Notes under the pieces: model-generated | The model's input: the letters and a program-made list of their open reading frames with translations, nothing else | Databases searched by the model: none | Told to the model about the DNA's origin: nothing | In this document: positions 28,665 through 38,335 of the stretch, piece after piece | How positions within the stretch are numbered: position 1 is the first letter of the stretch | Layout: every line of letters starts with the position of its first letter | DNA from: Vibrio tritonius | Lineage (GTDB): Bacteria > Pseudomonadota > Gammaproteobacteria > Enterobacterales > Vibrionaceae | Direction: 5' to 3' | Length of the DNA: 64,000 nucleotides | Assembly: GCF_001547935.1 (NCBI RefSeq) | Contig: NZ_AP014636.1 | Location: forward strand, 558,001-622,000 | Program-made: the position numbers and the translations under genes

Positions 28665-28979
28665 TTATGCATGTTCGTTTATCAGGTCGAGTGCAAAATG
28701 CAGAACTTTCTCTCCGTTTTGCATGCCGTAATCCATCATGTCGATGGGTTCTACGCTGATGCCGTAAGGGTCTGCAATCTTTTGTAAGTCAGGTTTCATG
28801 TACTTAACTTGAGGACCTATGAGTACCACTTCGTAATCGGCAACATGATTACTAAACTCCGAAGCACCAAAGGCATCAATTTGTACTTCTATCCCTTCTT
28901 GTTTCGCGGCGGCTTCCATTTTCTTTACCAGCATTGAAGTCGACATCCCTGCAGAGCAACACAGCATAATTTTGTTCAT
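28665..28979 (-). CDS. PTS lactose/cellobiose-family EIIB component
   Basis: A 104-residue EIIB with the P-loop phosphocysteine CSAGMSTSMLV (Cys8). It is the first gene of the operon. The promoter contains a 42-bp perfect palindrome about 45-80 bp upstream of its start, the likely repressor target. Confidence 0.93.
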   Translation of the reverse strand: MNKIMLCCSAGMSTSMLVKKMEAAAKQEGIEVQIDAFGASEFSNHVADYEVVLIGPQVKYMKPDLQKIADPYGISVEPIDMMDYGMQNGEKVLHFALDLINEHA

Positions 28980-29020
28980 AATTCGTACTCCTTATCGATT
29001 TAACAATGTCACTATGCGCC

Positions 29021-29062
29021 TTTAGAAACCATTTGGAAACCGGTTTCCAAATGGTTTCTAAA
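29021..29062. promoter_or_regulatory. 42-bp perfect palindrome, LacI-type operator
   Basis: The 42 bases are fully self-complementary, checked base by base. The centre is GGAAACCGGTTTCC (29035-29048), flanked by CCATTT/AAATGG and outer AGAAAC/GTTTCT arms, which resemble further half-sites. The size suggests side-by-side binding of repressor dimers. Confidence 0.8.
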
Positions 29063-29236
29063 AGAGTGTGAAAAGGATCATTAAATTGAGAACAGGGAAG
29101 AAACAAAATTTGATCTGATTAACAAATAACCGCTGCGCATCTGATTTTTTGGGAAAAATGTCCGCCTATTTGTTCTTATGAATGTGTGATCGGTTAATTA
29201 TCAATTCCTTAATTAATGTGAAAAGATAGTCTAGTT

Positions 29237-29251
29237 GGATAAACGGTTTCC
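29237..29251 (+). promoter_or_regulatory. LacI-type operator near second EIIC
   Basis: GGATAAACGGTTTCC retains one perfect CGGTTTCC half-site and an altered second half, 30 bp upstream of the EIIC start. Confidence 0.5.
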
Positions 29252-29281
29252 GAAAGTGAAAACCTTCAACAGGAGGTTGCT

Positions 29282-30586
29282 ATGAAACATATTATCACTC
29301 GGCTATTAACGATTAATTTAGACCATTATGTCGCGCCAACGGCTCGTATGATCAGTTCTAGCGTTCATATCAGTGCACTTCGTGATGGATTTCAATTATC
29401 TATGCCGTTTATTTTTATCGGCTGTTTGTTTGTGCCATTTATGTTTCCATTGATGAATGTCCCAGACCAGATCATGAGTAGTTCTTTGTGGTGGGAAGAT
29501 TTTTTGATCACGATTCGACCTATTATATTACCGACTTACAAATTAACGTTAGGTATGGTTGCGTTAATTGTCGCATTTGGTGTTGCCACGAGTTTAGCTA
29601 AGCAGTATCACCTTCCCGAGCGGTTATCGGGATTAACGGGCAGCATGGCATTTTTATTGTTATCTGGGGTTGCCGATAGTCAGAGTATTGATATTCGGTA
29701 TTTAGGTGGTTCGGGGATATTTACAGCGCTGGTGGCCAGTTTATATGCAGTTGAAATCATTCATTTATGTATTCTTAAGGGCTGGTATATTCGTATGCCA
29801 GAAGATGTCCCGCGAATTACAGTACAAACCTTTAAGTTGCTTATTCCTATATTTATCGTATTTGTAAGTGTATCAGTATTTAATAGCTTACTAGAAAGCA
29901 AAGTCGGTATGCATTTACCCCAGGTAATCGAACAGCTATTTCGACCCTTGGTATTGGCTTCTGATAGTTTAATCGCAGTACTCATTTCCGTATTAGTTTG
30001 CCAACTACTTTGGTTTGTTGGTATACATGGTTCTATTGTGGTTACCGGTATAATGAATCCTTTTTGGATGACCAATTTATTGATAAATCAACAGGCTATG
30101 GAAAGTGGGAGTACATTACTACCACATATTTACACTGCGTCTTTTTGGGATTTTTTCTTGTTGATAGGTGGGGTCGGTTCAACGCTGCCATTGGTGTATC
30201 TCGCGATTAAAAGTCGATCGAATCAAATAAAATCAATCGGTAAAGTGGCGCTTATCCCTTCAATTTTTAATATCAACGAGCCAATTTTATTTGGTTTTCC
30301 CATTATTATGAATCCAGTATTTATTATTCCGTTTATCGGTGTGCCTCTGATTAATGCTACCTTAGTTTGGTACCTTACTTCAGTTGATATTCTTGATCGT
30401 GTGGTAATGATGTTGCCTTGGACACTACCCGCACCGATTGGTGCCGCATGGGCGGCTAATGGCAGCATTAACAACGCATTGATGACGATTATTGCCATCT
30501 TGATTTCTTACTTTTGTTACGTGCCGTTTTTTCGCACGCATGAACGGATGGTGCTTGAGCAGCAAGAGAAATTACATACAAAGTAA
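29282..30586 (+). CDS. Second PTS cellobiose-family EIIC permease, without own EIIA/EIIB
   Basis: A 434-residue paralogue of the 446-residue EIIC, sharing HISALRDGFQLSMPFIFIG, WFVGIHGSIVVTGIMNPFW and FNINEPILFGFPIIMNP. It is transcribed divergently from EIIB behind a candidate shared operator. No EIIA or EIIB gene accompanies it, so it probably uses those of the adjacent operon. AGGAGG precedes the ATG. It appears intact. It may widen the sugar range of the locus. Confidence 0.9.
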   Translation: MKHIITRLLTINLDHYVAPTARMISSSVHISALRDGFQLSMPFIFIGCLFVPFMFPLMNVPDQIMSSSLWWEDFLITIRPIILPTYKLTLGMVALIVAFGVATSLAKQYHLPERLSGLTGSMAFLLLSGVADSQSIDIRYLGGSGIFTALVASLYAVEIIHLCILKGWYIRMPEDVPRITVQTFKLLIPIFIVFVSVSVFNSLLESKVGMHLPQVIEQLFRPLVLASDSLIAVLISVLVCQLLWFVGIHGSIVVTGIMNPFWMTNLLINQQAMESGSTLLPHIYTASFWDFFLLIGGVGSTLPLVYLAIKSRSNQIKSIGKVALIPSIFNINEPILFGFPIIMNPVFIIPFIGVPLINATLVWYLTSVDILDRVVMMLPWTLPAPIGAAWAANGSINNALMTIIAILISYFCYVPFFRTHERMVLEQQEKLHTK

Positions 30587-30622
30587 TGTGAAGAGGCCGT
30601 TGCTATAGGTCAAATTACCGCA

Positions 30623-30662
30623 ACCCCATTTAGTCAACGGTTTTGGCTAGGCTAAATGGGGT
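30623..30662. terminator. Hairpin between second EIIC and porin
   Basis: ACCCCATTTAG pairs with CTAAATGGGGT (11 pairs, 18-base loop) between convergent genes. There is no strong T-run on either side. Confidence 0.55.
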
Positions 30663-30702
30663 GCGTTTATGTAAGTAACTAACTATGTAAGTAACCAACG
30701 TC

Positions 30703-31860
30703 CTAAAAATGGAAATCGATTTGGGTTCGGAATAGATCGCGATAATGCGCTTCAGTTGCACGATTACGCTGTTGAACCGAGTAGAAGGTTTCCCAAATGA
30801 CATTACGCATCAAGACATACTTCGCACCAAATATCCAACCTTTTGCATCACCTGGTAATGAACCCCATTCATCATCATGGGAGTAATCACCATAAGCCTC
30901 AAAATCAATATATCGTGTATATAAGCTATAACTTCCCACTTTTTCTAAATCGGTCTGTTTATAGTCAATCCGGTATTCTTGGCTGGTGTTGTAGTCATCT
31001 GCATCGGTCATAACAAAGGCGCCGCGCAGCAAAATATCGGAAGTTGCCTGCATTTGCAGTTCGAATGCCCCCATATTTTCCATCTTTTGGTCGTCATTAT
31101 GATTGTCATTCGTGGCGTAGGTTAAGCTGGTTTGCAAATTGTCGAGAATGCTACCGGTAATATTAAGCCCGGCTATTTGCGTTTCTTGCCCATTAGGCAT
31201 GGTGACCAAATCACCTTGACGTGGACGCAGCCAAAACACCTTCGCATTCCAATCGTCTACCACGTCATAATCAAGTTGAATACCATCGGCGGCGTGGCCA
31301 AATGGGACAGCTTGGAAACCATATCCCCACCATTTTGTACCGAGGGCTACCCCAATATTGGCAGGGCGTCCTTCCACCCAGATTCTTTGTAATGTCCCAT
31401 CTTGGTCGCTACTGCCTTTATCTCCGTCACGCCAAGATTGATCAACGGTATATCCTTTGCGTGTTTCGATTTGAAAACGAGCATCCCAAATATCGGAGAC
31501 TTTCATTTTTCCTTCCAAATCCATATAAAAATGTTTGTTATTGGCGCCTGAACCGGTTGGTTCTGGATCATCGTGATCATATTTGGCACGGAAAAAACCA
31601 AAGATAGAAATTCGGTCCATCAGTTCTTTTAGCGATTGATAGGTTGCACCATTTTCAGCTTGATCATTATTTTTATATTGTGCTTTTAGTGCTTCGAGCT
31701 CTTGAAGTTGAACTTCATATTGATTTTGTAACTGTTCTATTTTTTGGATCTGTTCATTGGTTATTGCAGTTGAGGAAGTTTCAGCCGCTAAGGCATTGAA
31801 TGATATGCAACTTAGCACTGCAAAATAGATTGTGGTCAGTTTAGGTAGAGTATTTTTCAT
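30703..31860 (-). CDS. Outer-membrane porin with N-terminal coiled coil
   Basis: A 385-residue protein with a signal peptide (to about residue 25, FNALAAE). A Gln/Glu/Leu-rich coiled-coil segment follows (about 34-65, IQKIEQLQNQYEVQLQELEALKAQ). The rest is a beta-strand-rich barrel ending in IDFHF. Periplasmic coiled coils on trimeric sugar porins are known from DcaP/ScrY-like proteins. The neighbouring PTS genes and a perfect TGGAAACCGGTTTCCA palindrome upstream suggest it admits the same beta-glucosides. The exact family is not certain. Confidence 0.75.
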   Translation of the reverse strand: MKNTLPKLTTIYFAVLSCISFNALAAETSSTAITNEQIQKIEQLQNQYEVQLQELEALKAQYKNNDQAENGATYQSLKELMDRISIFGFFRAKYDHDDPEPTGSGANNKHFYMDLEGKMKVSDIWDARFQIETRKGYTVDQSWRDGDKGSSDQDGTLQRIWVEGRPANIGVALGTKWWGYGFQAVPFGHAADGIQLDYDVVDDWNAKVFWLRPRQGDLVTMPNGQETQIAGLNITGSILDNLQTSLTYATNDNHNDDQKMENMGAFELQMQATSDILLRGAFVMTDADDYNTSQEYRIDYKQTDLEKVGSYSLYTRYIDFEAYGDYSHDDEWGSLPGDAKGWIFGAKYVLMRNVIWETFYSVQQRNRATEAHYRDLFRTQIDFHF

Positions 31861-32213
31861 TATATTTGCCCTTTGTTTGATGTTATTGAATCAAGATTAC
31901 CCTTTTGATTCTCGGGTACCTCGTTGCGGCAGTATATAAACCCCACCATACTTATTTTGTGTTTGGTACCACGTATTTTCCCAAAATAAGGAAAATCTGG
32001 AAACCGGTTTCCATTTTTTTAGGGTTGATCACTATTATTGAGCTAAAAAGTGATCTTGCGTATTTATTGCGAGATAAACGCCAATTAGCAAAAACGGCGT
32101 GATACGTAACGCAATATGTGAGCGTTTTATTCAAGATTGCTATTGCTTTGTCAGCAATGATCAAGTTAATTTGGTTCGTATTATCAGATGGTTAATCTAA
32201 GGAGAGATAAGCT
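31861..32213. other. Intergenic region, porin / ypeA-like gene
   Basis: About 350 bp between divergent genes. It contains the operator at 31998-32013; no other element is recognised. Confidence 0.6.
31998..32013. promoter_or_regulatory. LacI-type operator upstream of the porin
   Basis: TGGAAACCGGTTTCCA is a perfect 16-bp palindrome sharing the 14-bp core of the 42-bp operator at 29021-29062. It lies about 140 bp upstream of the porin start. Confidence 0.72.
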
Positions 32214-32633
32214 GTGATCATTACGCCCTATCAGTCTGAACATCAGGCGGCTGTCATTGAACTATGGAACGCATGTGGATTAGTTAAGCCTTGGAATGAC
32301 CCTTCAAAAGATATTGAGCGTAAGGTGGCGCACAGCCCTGAGCTCTTTCTGGTTGGTTTAGTTGATGGCAAAGTAGTGGGGACGGTGATGGGGGGATACG
32401 ATGGTCATCGAGGTTGGATTAATTACCTTGCTGTTAACCCTGATGCGCAGCAAACAGGGTTAGGACGAGCGTTGATGCAGGCTGTTGAAAGGCTTCTCCT
32501 TGCGCAAGGGTGCCCTAAAATTAACTTGCAGGTGCGCAGCACTAATACGCAAGTTATCACTTTCTATGAGAAGTTAGGCTACCAAGATGACCAGGTGTTA
32601 GGTTTAGGTAAGCGACTGATTGACGATGAATAA
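32214..32633 (+). CDS. ypeA: GNAT acetyltransferase, YpeA family
   Basis: A 139-residue Gcn5-related N-acetyltransferase. It carries the YpeA-typical LVKPWNDPSKDIERKV and VVGTVMGGYDGHRGWINYL, and the acetyl-CoA loop QQTGLGRALM. The substrate is not established. The start is GTG with AAGGAGAG upstream. It is convergent with sufE. Confidence 0.88.
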   Translation: MIITPYQSEHQAAVIELWNACGLVKPWNDPSKDIERKVAHSPELFLVGLVDGKVVGTVMGGYDGHRGWINYLAVNPDAQQTGLGRALMQAVERLLLAQGCPKINLQVRSTNTQVITFYEKLGYQDDQVLGLGKRLIDDE

Positions 32634-32689
32634 AGAGCCTTTAGTCGCACCTTTGAATAGTCTGAAAATTTGAATAAGTGGCATAAAAT

Positions 32690-33103
32690 CTACGATGTTA
32701 TATGCAATGCCCTTGAAGCAAATCTTTGTATTTTATTCACCATGGCATAAAGGCCCTGTTGTCGACTGGGCGTGAGGTGACTAGTCAAACCAAGCTGTTC
32801 AAACCAGTTATCTATATCAAAATCAATGATCTGCAAAGGAGTTTTTTCGTTAAATGCAATGCGGATTAATGCAATAAGCCCTTTGACGATCAATGTATCG
32901 CTGGTTGCATCAAATACGATCTGATAGTCGTTTTCCTCAATCGCTAACCAGACTTTGCTTTGGCAACCTTCAACTAGGTGGCGTTCACTCATTTTATCGC
33001 TTGGGTAAGGGGGTAAACGTTGTCCTAGCTCGATGAGATACAAATAACGTTCTTCCCAGTCATTACATCGTGCAAAGTTTTTGACGAGTCGCTCTGGTGT
33101 CAT
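32690..33103 (-). CDS. sufE: Sulfur acceptor SufE
   Basis: A 137-residue SufE protein. It takes persulfide from SufS on Cys47 (HLVEGCQSKVW) and passes it to SufB. It overlaps the end of sufS by four bases and is last in the sufABCDSE operon. Confidence 0.94.
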   Translation of the reverse strand: MTPERLVKNFARCNDWEERYLYLIELGQRLPPYPSDKMSERHLVEGCQSKVWLAIEENDYQIVFDATSDTLIVKGLIALIRIAFNEKTPLQIIDFDIDNWFEQLGLTSHLTPSRQQGLYAMVNKIQRFASRALHITS

Positions 33104-34341
33104 GTGGGTTGTCCTAATAATTGATTAATACGTTTTAATCCTTGTACCAAAGCATCAATATCCGACGATTGAGTGTACAAACCTATCGATGCGCGACACA
33201 CAGCATTTTGTCCCAAACGTTTAATAAGCGGCATAGCACAATGGTGTCCGGTTCGTATCGCAATACCGTACTGGTCTAAAAATGCGCCGACATCGAACGC
33301 ATGCACGCCTTTTAAGTTAAACGCCACGACACTGCTATCTCTTTGCCGGTCACCGTAAATTTCAATGTTAGGTACCAGATTAAGCTCTTCCATCAAATAG
33401 GCCATGATTTGTCTTTCGTGGTTGGTGATATTTTCAAAGCCAATCGATTCAAGGTAATCTATGGCTGCTGAGAGACCTAAAATGCCAGCAATGTTGGGGG
33501 TGCCAGCTTCAAAACACCAAGGCGCTTTTGCGTAGGAGGTTCCCATCGGCAGTGTCACCTGATTTATCATCGAGCCGCCGCCTTCCCATGGTTTCATGTA
33601 TTCGAGTCGAGTATTGGCAACGTACAAAGCCCCGATGCCCGTTGGGCCATAAAGCTTATGTCCGGAAAAGGCGTAAAAATCACACCCCAAGTCCTGAACG
33701 TCGACCTTTTGATGTAATACCGCCTGCGCTCCATCGACGAGCACCGGTATACGTTGTTTGCGGGCAAGCTGTGTGATCTCTTTTATGTGGTTAACGGTGC
33801 CCAAAACATTGGAAACATGGCAAACCGCAATAAGTCGGGTTTTGTTAGTGGTCAAGCTTTTTAGTTCGTTTAAGTCTAATGTCTGGTCTTGACTCAAAGG
33901 CCACACCTTAATGACTGCGCCACACATTTCAGCCAATAATTGCCAAGGCACTAAGTTAGCGTGATGCTCCATTTCCGTAACAATGATTTCATCGCCTTCA
34001 GCTAGCAACGCACGTAAATAACTGTTGGCTACTAGGTTAATTGCTTCTGTTGTACCTTTAGTAAAAATGATGTTGCGATCTGCTTCGGCATTTAAAAATG
34101 TCGCCACATTATGCCGAGCGTGCTCCATATCCTTAGTCGCTTTATTGCTCAGATAATAAGCACCACGGTGAACACTGGCGTAGTCTTGGCAATAGTATTG
34201 TGTGATGCGATCGATTACACAGGTTGGTGTGTGGGCCGTTGCCGCCGTATCCAAATACCGCAACGTTTTTTGATGAACTTGTGTTTTTAACGCAGGAAAA
34301 TCTTCAACCCAAGGGCTTTCAATTGCCGTCAGTTCAATCAT
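33100..34341 (-). CDS. sufS: Cysteine desulfurase SufS
   Basis: A 413-residue group II cysteine desulfurase. Marks are the PLP region DFYAFSGHKLYGPTGIG and the active cysteine in RTGHHCAMPLIKRLG, on the longer, protected loop typical of SufS. It supplies sulfur through SufE to the SufBCD scaffold. It overlaps sufD by eight bases. Confidence 0.95.
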   Translation of the reverse strand: MIELTAIESPWVEDFPALKTQVHQKTLRYLDTAATAHTPTCVIDRITQYYCQDYASVHRGAYYLSNKATKDMEHARHNVATFLNAEADRNIIFTKGTTEAINLVANSYLRALLAEGDEIIVTEMEHHANLVPWQLLAEMCGAVIKVWPLSQDQTLDLNELKSLTTNKTRLIAVCHVSNVLGTVNHIKEITQLARKQRIPVLVDGAQAVLHQKVDVQDLGCDFYAFSGHKLYGPTGIGALYVANTRLEYMKPWEGGGSMINQVTLPMGTSYAKAPWCFEAGTPNIAGILGLSAAIDYLESIGFENITNHERQIMAYLMEELNLVPNIEIYGDRQRDSSVVAFNLKGVHAFDVGAFLDQYGIAIRTGHHCAMPLIKRLGQNAVCRASIGLYTQSSDIDALVQGLKRINQLLGQPT

Positions 34342-35605
34342 TTTGTTTCTCTCTCGCTAAGCGGTTTTCCAACGTGTCGCAAACATATTGCCGAACAAGC
34401 GGGTGTCGAATCTTAAGTGCCACATCTGAGGCAAATGCCAAAGTCAGCATCTGTATCGCTTTTGATTTAGAAATCCCCCTAGCTCGCATATAGTCAATTT
34501 GTAGCGGGTCGATTTGTCCCGTTGTCGCACCATGGCTGCATTTAACATCATCGGCATAGATTTCTAATTGCGGTTTACTGTTTATCTGAGCCTGCTTACT
34601 TAACAGCAGTCCATGACAATCCATTTGTCCATCCGTTTTGATGGCATCAGGAGTAACGTAAATCATGCCTTCAAAAACCCCGTTTGACTGCTCTGTTGCC
34701 AAGGTTTTATGTTGCTGTTCACTTCGGCAGTGAGAGGCTTGATGACAGGTGTAGGTCCTAGTATCAAAGGTTTGCTTATGCTCTGGAGTGGATAGGCTAT
34801 TTATTTCGACCTGGCCATTTTCCCCCATCAGATGGCTACTTGTTTGATGGCGACACAATAAGCCTGAGAGCAAAAATGTATTGGAAAACGCACAAGCATC
34901 ACGAGATATCGCCAAGTCGTTATGGGAAAAGTGATGCTGTGTTGAAGACTCTTCAATCAATTTAGTATGATAAAAGCGTGCGCCATCACCCACATCGCAG
35001 GTTAGCCGAGAAAACGTTACTCCTCCGCCTTGCTCAAGAGAAATATGATGCTCAATCACTTCACATTCTGAGAGGTGACCAAGATTCACATGATGACGAT
35101 AACTGCACACTTCTCCTCTAATACCGCTACTAATGTGCAATAAATAGATAGGTTTATTAATGACGTTGTTTGGCTCCACATCTAACCAAACGCCTGAAGT
35201 GGCTGTGGCATCACTCAAATAAGTAAAAGCATCTGGTTTTATTCCTTTTCTTAAACCGTGACGTTCAATATCACTGAGCTTTGACAAGGGGGTTACATCC
35301 ACTTTAGGAATCCAGTCTGAGCAGCGAATCAGTAAGCGACCATCCAAAAAGACTAATCGATAACTATCGAGATTGAGGCTCAGGCTTTCATACGAAATGG
35401 TATCGTCTGAACGACAAGCGGCTGTTTGAAGGGGTAACTGCTCAAACTCTACTAATGATGTGTACTTCCATGCATCATCTTTAGGTCCAGGCAACCCTAA
35501 TTGCACCATCTTTTGCCATTGCTTTTGCTGCCAGAGTTCAGATTGAACTAGGGAATGTAAGCGTTGAAGTGATGGAGTATCAGCATTCGTTAGTAAGCCA
35601 ACCAT
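34334..35605 (-). CDS. sufD: Fe-S assembly protein SufD
   Basis: A 423-residue member of the SufBD beta-helix scaffold. The family end is seen in KCSHGATTGQIDPLQIDYMRARGISKSKAIQML (about 350-385), with the catalytic histidine in SHGAT. I prefer the ATG at 35605 to a GTG two codons earlier, because GAGG is then nine bases upstream. It overlaps the 3' end of sufC by 26 bases. Confidence 0.94.
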   Translation of the reverse strand: MVGLLTNADTPSLQRLHSLVQSELWQQKQWQKMVQLGLPGPKDDAWKYTSLVEFEQLPLQTAACRSDDTISYESLSLNLDSYRLVFLDGRLLIRCSDWIPKVDVTPLSKLSDIERHGLRKGIKPDAFTYLSDATATSGVWLDVEPNNVINKPIYLLHISSGIRGEVCSYRHHVNLGHLSECEVIEHHISLEQGGGVTFSRLTCDVGDGARFYHTKLIEESSTQHHFSHNDLAISRDACAFSNTFLLSGLLCRHQTSSHLMGENGQVEINSLSTPEHKQTFDTRTYTCHQASHCRSEQQHKTLATEQSNGVFEGMIYVTPDAIKTDGQMDCHGLLLSKQAQINSKPQLEIYADDVKCSHGATTGQIDPLQIDYMRARGISKSKAIQMLTLAFASDVALKIRHPLVRQYVCDTLENRLAREKQND

Positions 35606-36326
35606 AGCCACGTTCCTCTAGTTGTTTTGCTAACGTATGATCGCCAGATTTGATGATCTTGCCTTGGTATAACACATGAACAAAGTCGGGCTTGATGTAG
35701 TCCAAAATGCGTTGATAGTGCGTAACCATAATAAACGAACGCTGTCCGTCTCGTAGGGCATTAACGCCAGCAGAGACCGCTTTTAATGCGTCAATATCTA
35801 AGCCTGAATCGGTTTCATCCAAAATACACAGTTGTGGAGAAAGGACCGCCATTTGTAGGATGTCATTACGTTTTTTTTCACCACCTGAGAAACCTTCATT
35901 GACGGCGCGTTGTAATAAATCCATCGGCATCTTGAGAAGTTCGGCCTTTTCTTCGAGCAAATCTTCAAAATCAAAGCGGTCGATATTCTCTTGACCTCGA
36001 TATTGACGAATCCCATTCAGGGCCGTGTTTAAAAACAGTTTGTTACTTACGCCGGGGATTTCAACCGGGTATTGAAACGCTAAGAAAATACCTTCTCCTG
36101 CACGTTCTTCTGGGGCTAATTCGGCGAGGTCTTTACCATTAAAAAGACATTGCCCCTGTGTAACTTGATACTCATCTCTGCCCGCTAATGCGGAAGATAG
36201 GGTACTTTTGCCCGAGCCATTTGGACCCATGATGGCATGCACTTCTCCGGGCTTTACGCTTAAGTTAATGCCTTGAAGGATGTGTTTATCCTCGACACTG
36301 ACATGTAAATCTTTAATTTCCAGCAT
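35580..36326 (-). CDS. sufC: Fe-S assembly ATPase SufC
   Basis: A 248-residue cytoplasmic ABC-type ATPase of the SufBC2D complex. It has Walker A GPNGSGKST, signature-like GFSGGEKKRNDIL and Walker B LCILDETDSGLD. It drives conformational change in SufB/SufD for cluster assembly. It lies six bases from sufB. Confidence 0.95.
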   Translation of the reverse strand: MLEIKDLHVSVEDKHILQGINLSVKPGEVHAIMGPNGSGKSTLSSALAGRDEYQVTQGQCLFNGKDLAELAPEERAGEGIFLAFQYPVEIPGVSNKLFLNTALNGIRQYRGQENIDRFDFEDLLEEKAELLKMPMDLLQRAVNEGFSGGEKKRNDILQMAVLSPQLCILDETDSGLDIDALKAVSAGVNALRDGQRSFIMVTHYQRILDYIKPDFVHVLYQGKIIKSGDHTLAKQLEERGYGWLTNEC

Positions 36327-36331
36327 TTGGT

Positions 36332-37798
36332 TTATCCCACACTATGTTCAAGGCTGATAGAAAGAAGTTTTTGCGCTTCAACTGCAAACTCCAGAGGTAA
36401 TTCAGAAAAAACGTCTTTACAAAATCCGTTTACAATCATGGAGATGGCGTCGTCTTCACTAATGCCCCTTTGTACACAATAAAACAATTGGTCTTCACCA
36501 ATTCTTGATGTGGTCGCTTCATGTTCCACTTGGGCGGTTGGATTTTTCACTTCAACATAAGGAAAAGTATGCGCACCACACTGTGTCCCTATGAGCATGG
36601 AATCACACTGTGTAAAGTTTCGCGCTCCGGTGGCGCTAGGTAGAATTTTAACTAACCCGCGGTAACTGTTTTGACTTTTACCTGCGGAAATCCCTTTGGA
36701 AATAATCGTCGAGCGCGTGTTTTTACCAATATGGATCATTTTGGTGCCCGTATCCGCTTGCTGAGCACCACTTGTCAGCGCCACAGAAAAGAACTCTCCA
36801 ACTGAGTTATCGCCTTTTAAAATAACACTTGGGTATTTCCATGTTATTGCTGAACCAGTCTCTGACTGAGTCCAAGACATTTTGCTAAAATCGCCTTCAC
36901 ATACCGCGCGTTTGGTTACAAAGTTTAAAATGCCTGCTTGCGATGTTTCTTCACCTGAGAACCAGTTTTGAACTGTCGAATACTTCACTTCTGCATGCTT
37001 GTGTATCACCACTTCTACCACGGCGGCGTGCAATTGATAGCTATCTCGCGTTGGCGCAGAGCAACCTTCGATATAGCTAACATAAGCTCCTTCATCCGCC
37101 ACTAAAATGGTGCGCTCAAATTGTCCGGTCTTCGCTTGGTTGATCCGAAAATAGGTCGATAGTTCTCTTGGGCAGCGAACCCCTTTGGGAATATAAACAA
37201 AGGTACCGTCAGAGGCGACAGCGGCATTCAAAGCCGCAAAAAAATTGTCATCGGCAGGAACGACGGTACCAAGGTATTGTTTGACTAACTCTGGGTAGGC
37301 TTGAATGGCCTCACTAAAAGAGCAAAAAATAATACCCAGCTTTTTCAATTCGTTTTGATAGGTTGTGGCAACAGATACAGAATCAAAAATAGCATCAACA
37401 GCAATTTCAGCCCCTTCACGGACGGGCACGCCAAGTTGTTTGAACGCTTCTTCTACATCCTGTGTTAAGAATTCGTTTGATCCATCGTCTTGAGCTAGTG
37501 GATCACACTGGTCACAAGAGGGCGCTGAGTAATAGCTGAACTGTTGATAATCAAGGTTAGGGTATTGCGCTTTTAGCCAATGAGGTTCGTGCATTTTTTG
37601 CCATTTTCGAAAAGCATCAAGTCGGAATTCCAACATCCATTCAGGCTCATTACGCTTGGCGGAAATCGCCCTAACTACCTGCTCATTCAAGCCGACGGAC
37701 AAAGTATCCGTCGACATATCTGTATAAAAACCTTCTTTGTATTGCGAGCGGGTGAGCATCGCTTCGACTTCTGATTGCGTTTCAACTGCGGGCATCAT
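36332..37798 (-). CDS. sufB: Fe-S assembly scaffold SufB
   Basis: A 488-residue scaffold protein on which SufBCD builds clusters. Recognised by [27 protein letters not shown], the [17 protein letters not shown] end and the EGCSAPTRD region. The ATG at 37796-37798 overlaps the sufA stop (TAATG), with CGGAG in the end of sufA; another ATG follows at once. The further upstream frame would run inside sufA. Confidence 0.95.
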   Translation of the reverse strand: MMPAVETQSEVEAMLTRSQYKEGFYTDMSTDTLSVGLNEQVVRAISAKRNEPEWMLEFRLDAFRKWQKMHEPHWLKAQYPNLDYQQFSYYSAPSCDQCDPLAQDDGSNEFLTQDVEEAFKQLGVPVREGAEIAVDAIFDSVSVATTYQNELKKLGIIFCSFSEAIQAYPELVKQYLGTVVPADDNFFAALNAAVASDGTFVYIPKGVRCPRELSTYFRINQAKTGQFERTILVADEGAYVSYIEGCSAPTRDSYQLHAAVVEVVIHKHAEVKYSTVQNWFSGEETSQAGILNFVTKRAVCEGDFSKMSWTQSETGSAITWKYPSVILKGDNSVGEFFSVALTSGAQQADTGTKMIHIGKNTRSTIISKGISAGKSQNSYRGLVKILPSATGARNFTQCDSMLIGTQCGAHTFPYVEVKNPTAQVEHEATTSRIGEDQLFYCVQRGISEDDAISMIVNGFCKDVFSELPLEFAVEAQKLLSISLEHSVG

Positions 37799-38166
37799 TA
37801 AACTCCGAAACTTTCGCCACAACCGCAGACGTTTTTCACGTTCGGGTTGTTGTACACAAAGCTGCTATTGAGACCTTGACGGACATAATCAATTTCGGTT
37901 CCGTCGACCATTGGCATGGCATTTAGTGCCACTAGAAACTCAACATTTTGCGAACAAAATTTAAGATCCGTCGACGCTGGTGAGTCTATTAGTGTTATTT
38001 CATACGCAAATCCGGTGCAGCCAGAAGGTCGTACACTCAAATGAAACCACTGTCCTTGCTCTGAAAGTTGCGCGATACGCTGTGCTGCAGGCTGACTTAA
38101 CTCTAGGCCTTTCCAATCCATATCATGAATGGATATTTGATTTGACTCTGAACTATGAACGCTCAT
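37798..38166 (-). CDS. sufA: A-type Fe-S carrier SufA
   Basis: A 122-residue A-type carrier with the three conserved cysteines in [10 protein letters not shown] and the terminal [11 protein letters not shown]. It accepts clusters from SufBCD and passes them to apo-proteins. The ATG at 38166 has AAGGA seven bases upstream, so it is chosen over an upstream ATG at 38187. It is first of sufABCDSE, about 30 bp downstream of a Fur-like box. Confidence 0.9.
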   Translation of the reverse strand: MSVHSSESNQISIHDMDWKGLELSQPAAQRIAQLSEQGQWFHLSVRPSGCTGFAYEITLIDSPASTDLKFCSQNVEFLVALNAMPMVDGTEIDYVRQGLNSSFVYNNPNVKNVCGCGESFGV

Positions 38167-38194
38167 CTGGCATTCCTTATTCTGCATAAAACAT

Positions 38195-38213
38195 GATAAT
38201 GATATTTATTATC
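38195..38213. promoter_or_regulatory. Fur-like box upstream of sufA
   Basis: GATAATGATATTTATTATC agrees with nearly all of the 19-bp Fur consensus (GATAATGATWATCATTATC). It overlaps the expected sufA promoter. Confidence 0.78.
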
Positions 38214-38305
38214 AACAAAATATCAACCATGGATTTTTTGCGGATTTAAATGTGATTCACTACATGTTGACATTGATAAGCCTATGGCTACTATATATAG
38301 ATATC

Positions 38306-38322
38306 AAATGATAATCATTAAC
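38306..38322. promoter_or_regulatory. Fur-like box upstream of nrdH
   Basis: AAATGATAATCATTAAC contains the perfect palindrome AATGATAATCATT, the core of a Fur box, 14 bp before the nrdH ATG. Repression by Fe-Fur with induction under iron limitation is expected. Confidence 0.75.
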
Positions 38323-38335
38323 ATTAAGGATAGGC

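Larger units (their letters stand above)
28980..29281. other. Divergent promoter region EIIB / second EIIC
   Basis: About 300 bp between divergent PTS genes. It holds the 42-bp palindrome near EIIB and a related half-site (29237-29251) near the second EIIC. No small gene is evident. Confidence 0.65.
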
